The notes beneath the pieces are model-generated. The model saw nothing but the letters and a program-made list of their open reading frames with translations. It did not search any database and was not told where the DNA came from. A stretch of 28,410 nt of DNA. Source: Smittium culicis (Eukaryota; Kickxellomycota; Harpellomycetes; Harpellales; Legeriomycetaceae). How positions within the stretch are numbered: the first letter of the stretch is position 1; each line of letters starts with the position of its first letter. Shown piece after piece: positions 20,822-28,410 of this stretch. A program made the position numbers and the translations under genes. Where the stretch lies: positions 1-28,410 of the forward strand of contig LSSN01000016.1 in NCBI GenBank assembly GCA_001970855.1, read 5' to 3'.

Positions 20822-22434
20822 ATATTGAATTGCATTAATATTTTCATTTACACATTTAAAGAGTTCATAGTAACTATTTTTCAATTATTTTATACTTGGA
20901 TACCATGTCGCAATTATTGTTTATTTCCTGCTATATAATTACACGTAATTAGGAGTTCCAATGTCACCTTTCCTCATTCCACCAACATGCATAATATGCA
21001 ACTAATACCTCTATTACCGAAATTTTATAAATACAGAAATCACCGCAAGCTAAGTAACGTGTATGCAAATGTTTAATTTATGTTTTTTTAAAGCGATAAA
21101 AACCAAGTTGATTAAATGCCATGATTATTACTAATTAAAATGTATGTATACAAATAAACCAATTATTTTTAGATATCAATAATGATTTACGCCTTTTTAT
21201 AATGAATCGATTATATCTACAAATGAGTATTTATGTTATTTCTAGCAGATGTTAGCTGAACATAATTAAGCACGCTATTTTCAATCGCATAGATTTTAAA
21301 AATAGTTATATAACGGCTATTGACTGCGTATTTATTTAAGTATACCGGCGTCTAGATTCACAGCAAGATATCATTATAAAAAAATTTATATATATTCAAG
21401 ATACATATTCAACATTGAATAATATGCAGATTATTAGTTCTGTTATTGCTTTTAATTAATAAGATTAATTCCAAAACTAAAAAAAAATTGATCGGATCAT
21501 TTTTGAAAAAGAAGTATAAATAGAGACTCGTCTTTTTTTATAATCTGAAATTTGTCTTGCATTTAAATCTAGATAAATCATAATTAAAACCGTAAAACAT
21601 AAATAAATTTATTTATTATATCTCTTTTTGTATATCAATAATTCTATAATACTCTACTCAATTTAAGTAATAATTACGCGTGGAATTTATCAGCTCAATG
21701 AAAATCGAAAATAATATATCGATAAATATCTGTTCAATTTAATAGTGTTTGATCTACTGTAAAATCTACACACAACCTCTATATGAATACATGACTCAAT
21801 TTCTATTAAATTGTCACATTTTAAGCAATTTTTTTATATTGTCCGAATTTAAAACAAATAATGGAAAAAACGAGAAATTTCACAAAAAGCTGTGAAGGAA
21901 AAAAAACGACAATTAAAAAAATATTAACACAAACAACAAAATTAAGCCTATATTAATTATACGTTTATTATTAGTGAATTAAAAACTCTACTTGACAAGT
22001 ATTTATTTTTTTTTAACTTGTTGATTCATTAATAATATGATCATAGTTTTAATTTATTCTAGGTAAAAAAATTATTTACATTTAATTTATATTTATGCCC
22101 TAAATAATATAAATATAATATATCGGGTATGAAATATAACCATAATATTATAAGAATGGATAAAAACAATCAAATATTTTAATTATACATAAAAACAACA
22201 ATTAGCTTAAATTTACACGGATTTTTTCAGTAAAATTGATATTAAATCATTATAATTTTTTTACAAATAAACTATGTAATTTGTTATTAAAAAAATACTA
22301 ATCCCTCTCTCTTCTACTTTATGACTTTTTTTTAAACTATCAGATTAAAAAATCTTTAAACTTTATTTTTATTAAGCAAATAAACCACAAACTCGAATAT
22401 AATTTTAAAATTAATCTAGAGATTAAAAATATCT
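20822..22434. other. AT-rich spacer, no gene seen
   Basis: All frames are closed by frequent stops and no motif is recognised. From about 21,830 the + strand becomes rich in A, which may mark the 5' untranslated part of the LINE relic that follows. Confidence 0.5.
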
Positions 22435-23931
22435 ATGACTACTAGCCAGAATAGTAGTATCATCACTCATGCCCAAAGTTGGGTAGAAGAAGTATCAAAA
22501 AATCCTAAATCCCGATAAAATAGAAGAATAGAAATAAGGAAAACTCATTTTGTTAAAAATTCTAAATTTAAACCCGTTTCACTGATTGAAATTTTTTGAA
22601 GGCACTAAGTCGAAAGAATGAAAGAAAGAATTTGTGTATTGGAGGAGCTCCATTCAAACTAAATTATAAAGTTCAATATCAAAGCGCAGACATATATTAA
22701 TTAATTGAAAGTACAATAGAACAACTAGTCGAAATCCAATCCTTGTTTGAAATAGATATTAAACGAAAGATTAAAATTTTTTAATTCGTTGATATAATAA
22801 AAATGAAAAGGCCAAAAAAATAGATCTGATATGAATTCAGAACATTATTAAACTGCAAGAAACAGCAGAATATATCGAATAATACAATTTTGTAACTATC
22901 CCATCGTATAACTGATTGAGTATATGGTAAATACCCCAAGCTGCTTATGAATATCTCATTAAAATCAGGGAAATTTTTGATATCACAGCCCTAAAAATAG
23001 ATTAAATTAGCTCATATCCTTCCAAGATAATTATAGTGATACTAAAAACCAAGAAAAACAACGAAATATCCAAGAATTTAGATATATATAATACCAAAAT
23101 AGTAATGCTACGAAAAGGCGGAAACAGAGTTTGAAAATATTCCAAAAAAAAAAAAAAAACAGGCAACTGGAAATAAAATTTCCCGGAAATCAAGCTGAAA
23201 AACGAAAAGATACTAAAAACATACTACATTTCATACCCCAAAAAACGAATAAAAAATTACCACAAAATTACCACAAAATTACAAAAAATTACAAAATTAG
23301 AGACTCCAAAAAACGCATTCGAAGCTAATAAGGTACAAATCAGCTCATTCGGATTAGAATACAACGATATCACTAGCGATTATAAATTAAATTCAAATAC
23401 AACAAAAGAAATAGATTTTAAAAATATATAAAAAGAAAAGTATGCTCTCCTCAAAATTAAAAATGAACAAATTTTATTTGATGCTAATCATAGTATACGT
23501 TGTGAATCTAAAAATATACATAACAATAGCGATTAAAAAAATGATAAAATCAGAAAAAAAATCAATAAAAATGATAACATTAGCAGGAAGAACCGATAAA
23601 TTCGAAGCTTTATAATGTAAAAAATAAGATAAAAAAGTAATGGATGAGGGTAAAAATGAAAATGAAACCACCCCGATACGTATTGAATATTCAAAAGACA
23701 GAAATAGAAAGATAGCTCTTTAAGAATATGAGGCTTGGATGGCAAGATATATATATTAGTAGAATATAATTCGGGTAAAATTAATTTAAATAAGAAAATA
23801 ATGACATTAAGATAATACGAATCAGGAAAAGCAATATAAAACATCCCATATTTATTACCGAGAAAATCGATAGGATACCTATAGACGAGGGAAATCCTGT
23901 ATTATATAATAAAAACCCAGTATTAGGGTAA
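22435..23931 (+). pseudogene. LINE ORF1 relic
   Basis: It begins with an ATG at 22435 (MTTSQNSSIITHAQSWVEEV), open for 27 codons before a stop. The following kilobase holds only short open pieces. The final piece, 23794-23931, is 45 codons long and reads through HPIFITEKIDRIPIDEGNP to NKNPVLG and a TAA at 23929-23931. That is 28 bases before the ORF2 ATG, the expected spacing for a two-ORF element. Lys- and Asn-rich pieces occupy the middle (for example near 23,130-23,330). I saw no zinc knuckle, so the assignment to ORF1 rests mainly on position. Confidence 0.6.
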
Positions 23932-23959
23932 TAGTTATTAAGTAAGAATTAATTATAAT

Positions 23960-26900
23960 ATGAACAAAAAGAAAAAATTAAACTCAATAGAATTAACTAC
24001 CTTTAACGTCAAAGGTATAGCTGATAACAAAGAGAGAAAAAAAAGGCTATTTGCATATCTAAAAAAAATCTAAACTCGGACCTGCTATGCTTACAAGAGA
24101 TAAAATAAAAAATAAAGATAAAAGAATTCTTGTCAATTTATTGAAAAAATAATTTAATTCGATTTAAATAAAAAAAATAACAAAATACGATAAAAATATT
24201 TCTATATAATTCGAATTGCGAATAAACATAGCTAAACAGAAATCTAAAAATTATTTAATTATAAAATTGGGATGTTTTTATCTAAAAAATAACGAAAAGA
24301 TAGAAGGATTACACTATAATTTTGATATAAAAAATTACTCAATAACTTAATGGAAAGCGAAAAGAAAATGTTTATTAGGAATATGAATATGGTTGAAAAT
24401 GAGATTAAAGATTGGTTTTCTTGTAAAATTACCAAAAAAATTAGAATTTAAGAATATAGAAAATTTATCAAATAAATTTAATAATTTCAATGAATTAAGT
24501 GAACTAATTTCAGATGATAATTAATATACTTGGAAAAAATATTATGGAAAATTTATATAAAAAATTGTCCATCTGCTGATCTGGAATTGCCTTATCAAAA
24601 ATAAGAATAATAAATAAATCGGTGTGTGAGAGTTTTTCTATCTTAAATACATCTCAGTTTATGTTAAAAATTTCACAAAAAAACAAAAATGTACCCAATA
24701 GCTGGAAAATCAATAATAAAATTTTATATAAGTAAAAAATCATGGATAGAGTAAATCAGGCGTAACAAATAAGCATTCAATCATTGAAAGATTAGATGAG
24801 TGTCAAAAACCAATGAAGCAATATTTTATTAGCCGTGGGAAAAATTTTTTGCTTAAAAATATAATAAGAATAATCGAATATACCAATAAAATCTACCATA
24901 ATCTCATTAAGAATAATATAAGTTACCTTATTAAAATAAAAAAATTATATCAAGAAAATTCATGAAAATGAAGAAAAAGTCATTAAAATACTAAAGGGAA
25001 TACTTGACGAGCTAATGATTAACTCATTTAAAAAAAGGATAGAAAAAAATTATAGGTATAATAAATACATCTTTTGACTACTAAGAAAAATATCGTGAAA
25101 AAAAAGAAATTTACGAATTAATAAATTTTTTGGGTGAAAAAATTACAGGTAAATGAGAAATACACAAATAATTCCTATCATTCTACTTGAAAATTTTTAA
25201 AAAAGACTCGAAATCTACAGAATTCTAATCAAAACTAACCTCGTACATTAGAAATTAATAAAAAAATTCTGAAAAACTTTATTTAGGATTAAAAAAATCA
25301 AAATAAAGATATTTTGATTCGCAATTAGGCTTCAAAATAAAAAATCACTAATACCTGATATTCCTAATTTTGAATTCTATAAAAATCTAAAGAAAAAATA
25401 TCAAATCATATAGAAAAGATTTTTAATAACCCTATATAAATCGGAAAATGGAATAAATTGGCTGGAAGACCTTGAGTAGTGTTGATCCCAAAATAGGATA
25501 CCCTAAATGAACTAAAAAACTAGAGATCTGTTATTCTGTCAAATACAGACAAAAAGATCTATACTAATATAATTAGTAAATTTATATAAAATTTATAGGT
25601 AAAAGTTTAAATCTACACGAATCGGGGCTCATAAGAAATAGAAGTTTCTAATATAACATTCATGAAAATATCTTTCTAATAGAAATTAGTAAGTCAAGGC
25701 CTAAAAAAACTAATAGCTAAATAATTTTATTGGTAATGAAAATTTTTACAGCAGAGATGATTTTTTATATGAAATTAAATTCGTATCTGGATTTGGAATT
25801 CACAAATCTTATATAAGCCCTATAAAAATTTTATATAGAAATCCTGTAACTCGAATAATTATAAACGGAAAATATACTGAACCTAATTTAATTGGACAAA
25901 AGATAAGACAAGGGGATCCCTTACCTTCAATTTTGTATAATTTAATCAATAAACTGGTTATATAACTTATCAGAAAAAAAAAAGGAATACCATTGGTGAA
26001 AAGAAATTATAAATATGCAATTTATAAAAATGCCCTGTTAATAGTAATAATCAGAAATAAAGAAAGTTTCAGATGCTTTAAATATTCATTGGTAAGCATA
26101 AAATATAAATATAGAATAAACGATTTATATAAAATTAAGAGGCCCCAAAGATAGTTTGATAGATAAAATAATATTACAACCAGAAATAAAATCCAAATAT
26201 CTTGGAATTAAATTCGACTCTTCTGGAGTGGTAATAATGGAAACCAAAAAGATTTACTTTACAAAATTTCCAATAGCATTAATGCACTAAAGAGTAGAAA
26301 AATTCTTTATCAAAGGTAAAGTACTCATCTAAAATATATTTATATTATCAAAATTATGGTTTACATCGCATTAATCACATTCTGAAAATTTTTTATTGCA
26401 GACACCAAAAGAACTATGAATAAATTCATATGAAAAAATTAGAAAGCGCAAGTTAAAATTGATACAGTAGAAATATAATTAAGGGATGGTGGACCTATGA
26501 TACTCAATATTAACACCCATTAAAAATCCTTTTTTTATGAAATGGTTCAATGAACTTTTAAATAATATAATAACTATATGGTTAGAATTAGTGCATAATA
26601 ATATCAACTGCCTGGAAAGAAAGTTTTATATCTCAATCAATTACACAGATTTTCATATGGAAAAAATACAACAAAATAAATACAACAAGCTCCTATGAAT
26701 CTGGAGACGCTATATTGAAACATCGATATATATGTATGCTTCAAACCGAGAATATATGAATGATTGATAATTTGAAAAAATAGAATTTCTAGGTTTAAAA
26801 AAAAAATCAACGCTATAATTGGAACAGTATTTAGTAAGAAATATATTAAACAGATTGAACGGAATTTAATAGAAAATTGAGGAACTTGTTTCGAAAAATA

Positions 26901-27613
26901 TGGTCTAATTTGGAATAACCAAACAGATTTCATTTATTCTATTAAAATAAACCAAAATAACACCAACATACCGATTAAAAAATAAAGAAAAGACTAAATA
27001 GTTTGATAAAAAAACTTCAAGAATATTTAAAGCGCCCAAATATAAATATTGAAACGATATTCAATTAGATGAAAAAAAAAAAAAAACAGACTTAGACCCG
27101 ATAATAACCAGTTATCTATGTTTTTTCGTCATAACTCGCTTATCACGGGAGAAAAATCCAGGATCTGGAATGAAGGGATTTTTAGTCAATTACAGAAATT
27201 CAAATATTCCAAAAAACGTAAAGAGAACTTTTTAATCGTTTATATATGATGTAAAAGAGTAAATAGCTAATATAAAAAAGCATTATATTTATTATTTCAA
27301 AATCATTCAATACAGAGATATCGAATATTAACAACAGAAGTTACCTTGAACTATTTAAGACAAATGAAAAATAAATTATCAAATATTTAAATCCTTTATG
27401 AAATAGCATTGTGGAACATCAACAGATTTTATACTTTTATCTATTATAAATAATCAACGTAACTTGAGGCAGTATTTTCAACAGACGAAATTATGATTTA
27501 CAGTAGAAAATCACTATGGGTATTAAGTATACATAAAACACAGAATCTTAGCTAGAAATAAGAAAAAAATGGCTCTCAATAGAGCCAGTCGTAAATTTTG
27601 TGTTCAGATATAG
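23960..27613 (+). pseudogene. LINE ORF2 relic: endonuclease, reverse transcriptase, C-terminal domain
   Basis: The ATG at 23960 leads into IELTTFNVKGIADNKERKKR, the start of an APE-type endonuclease. After a one-base slip in an A run the catalytic-Glu motif SDLLCLQE appears (24076-24099). Reverse transcriptase blocks follow in different frames: VILSNTDKKIY (25530-25562), HESGLIRNRSF (25616-25648), then 25771-25962 with KFVSGFGIHKSYI, KILYRNP, IINGKYTEP and IRQGDPLPSILYNLINKLV. A stop follows at 25963-25965. The active-site box that should read Y/F-A-D-D reads Y-K-N-A (26023-26034). KYLGIKFDSSG (26195-26227) is the usual block after it. The C-terminal region keeps RHNSLITGEKSRIWNEGIF (27127-27183) and a short frame ending at a TAG (27611-27613). 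The protein cannot be active. Confidence 0.88.
27570..27587 (+). other. Perfect 7-bp hairpin near the 3' end of the LINE
   Basis: TGGCTCT-CAAT-AGAGCCA forms a perfect 7-bp stem with a 4-base loop, GC-rich against its surroundings. It lies at the end of ORF2 and could be the kind of 3' stem-loop that LINE reverse transcriptases recognise. It also overlaps a short coding-like reading (KKKMALNRASRK), so its role is uncertain. Confidence 0.5.
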
Positions 27614-28184
27614 CTGGTTACGCTAATATAACTTCTTCTTTTCTCTAAATATTTTACTTTTAAATAGTTTAATGGATTTAATCCTTAATACATTTGTTTA
27701 ATAAATAAAATTAAATTGAAAAAAATATAATTATATAAATAATCAATATTCTTTCAAATTAAATAGAAACCATCTAATCTTTCATAAAAAGCTTGGAATA
27801 ATTTTCCTGAACTTTTTTTTCTATTTCATTTATTCGCCACTTTATCAAAATAAATTATTAGTTTATTTCATAAAATTTTTTTAATAGTATATAAAATTCA
27901 AATAATTTTGATTTGAGAGACTTTGGCGGGGCTTTCAAAATATAAAATAAAACATATTTTTTAAAAAAAGAAATTAATAATAAATAATTAATATTATTAT
28001 GAACTATTAAATACCAAAAAATATATATATATATGTAGAGCATAAATATTCATTTTTAATGTTTTTATAATCGAGTGAATTTATTTTATCTACTTTATTC
28101 ACTCTAAACTCAAATTTGTAATTTTTTAAACAAATTTCGCACCAAAGTAAAAAAAAACCACAATTTTCCGTTTTTATTTATTAA
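27614..28184. other. AT-rich spacer, no gene seen
   Basis: Low-complexity AT-rich DNA, including a TA repeat at about 28,021-28,034. Open frames are short F/Y/I/L-rich translations that are not credible as genes. Confidence 0.6.
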
Positions 28185-28234
28185 AAACCATTCGTGGTTT
28201 AGGGGCTTAAGTAGTGTACTTAGAAAAGTACACT
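28185..28234. repeat. Two adjacent perfect hairpins at the AT/GC boundary
   Basis: AAACCA-TTCG-TGGTTT (28185-28200) has a 6-bp stem with a TTCG loop. AGTGTACTT-AGAA-AAGTACACT (28213-28234) has a 9-bp perfect stem with a 4-base loop. They are 12 bases apart and mark the change from AT-rich spacer to the GC-richer right edge. They may belong to the end of a repeat element or a transcript 3' end. Confidence 0.7.
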
Positions 28235-28237
28235 ATA

Positions 28238-28408
28238 CTAAAATTTCACACAGCGTTGTGCTATCCTTGGTCGTGGATGGTGAAGGCAACGACCCGCGAT
28301 TCGCAGGACAGAAATTTCAGAGAACCATCTAGAAACAGCAGGAGCCGATTTGTTTAACACAGCCTGAGACATTATCTGTGCACAAGTCCAGCATTCGACA
28401 GCATTACG
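28238..28408 (-). CDS. Possible partial open frame running off the right edge, unknown product
   Basis: On the minus strand a frame is open for 56 codons from the window edge to a TAG at 28240-28238. The translation has a C-x2-C pair (ECWTCAQ) and a basic C-terminus (HHPRPRIAQRCVKF). I recognise no family. In this GC-richer stretch 56 codons can occur by chance, so this may be noncoding. Confidence 0.2.
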   Translation of the reverse strand, partial: RNAVECWTCAQIMSQAVLNKSAPAVSRWFSEISVLRIAGRCLHHPRPRIAQRCVKF

Positions 28409-28410
28409 GA

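Larger units (their letters stand above)
22435..27613 (+). mobile_element. Decayed two-ORF LINE (non-LTR retrotransposon), probably near full length
   Basis: About 5.2 kb with the order ORF1 relic, APE-type endonuclease, reverse transcriptase and C-terminal domain, all on the + strand, in the typical L1/Tad-like layout. Homology pieces fall in all three forward frames in a sensible order, broken by stops and frameshifts. The + strand is strongly A-rich throughout, as in the sense strand of many LINEs, while the flanks are balanced in A and T. No long terminal repeats are seen, and I could not find a poly(A) tail or define target-site duplications, so the outer ends are approximate. Confidence 0.88.

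Noticed and set aside
26637..26933. 98-codon minus-strand frame in the LINE region, and a similar 103-codon one at 23533-23844
   Set aside because: Low-complexity F/L/I/Y-rich translations antisense to the A-rich LINE strand. They follow from strand composition.
28250..28330. Possible tRNA-like or small-RNA fold around GGTCGT...ACGACC
   Set aside because: Only one stem forms. There is no T-arm consensus and no acceptor stem, so no tRNA gene is supported.

Overview
This is a window from an AT-rich eukaryotic nuclear genome, most likely a fungus. Genes have short spliceosomal introns (77-169 nt). Five proteins can be placed in families: an ER membrane complex subunit (EMC3), a mitochondrial 2-enoyl thioester reductase (ETR1/MECR), a UspA-domain protein, a mitochondrial GatB/YqeY-type protein (AIM41-like) and SRP68. 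ETR1 implies a mitochondrial type II fatty-acid pathway and so an aerobic mitochondrion. Strong AT bias, tiny introns and a LINE relic would suit an early-diverging (zoosporic or Kickxellomycotina-like) fungus, but this placement is inference. A 620-base N run marks a scaffolded draft assembly.

Layout. Positions 1-309 are more GC-rich and hold an open frame that enters from outside the window. About 310-8,550 is a very AT-rich stretch with no convincing intact gene, starting with a 32-bp tandem repeat. From about 8,550 to 20,800 is the gene-bearing block: EMC3 (+), ETR1 (-), the N gap, a G-rich 58-bp minisatellite, the UspA gene (+), an unrecognised gene with a possible ubiquitin-like fold (-), AIM41-like (-) and SRP68 (+). 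Two convergent pairs (EMC3/ETR1 and UspA/orphan) share short 3' regions with poly(A) signals on both strands. AIM41-like and SRP68 diverge from a shared 546-bp region. About 20,820-22,430 is AT-rich spacer.

From 22,435 to about 27,613 lies a heavily decayed non-LTR retrotransposon (LINE) on the + strand. It has an ORF1 relic, an APE-type endonuclease relic, a reverse transcriptase relic whose catalytic aspartates are lost, and a C-terminal domain relic. The last 200 bases are GC-rich again, with two perfect hairpins and a short open frame on the minus strand running off the window.

The genes are unrelated housekeeping functions and do not form a pathway: membrane-protein insertion and targeting (EMC3, SRP68), mitochondrial functions (ETR1, AIM41-like) and probable nucleotide-linked stress signalling (UspA). 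I found no convincing new multi-gene system. The items most worth following up are the decayed LINE, the unidentified 390-residue protein, the G-rich minisatellite next to the UspA gene, and the poly-G edges of the assembly gap.
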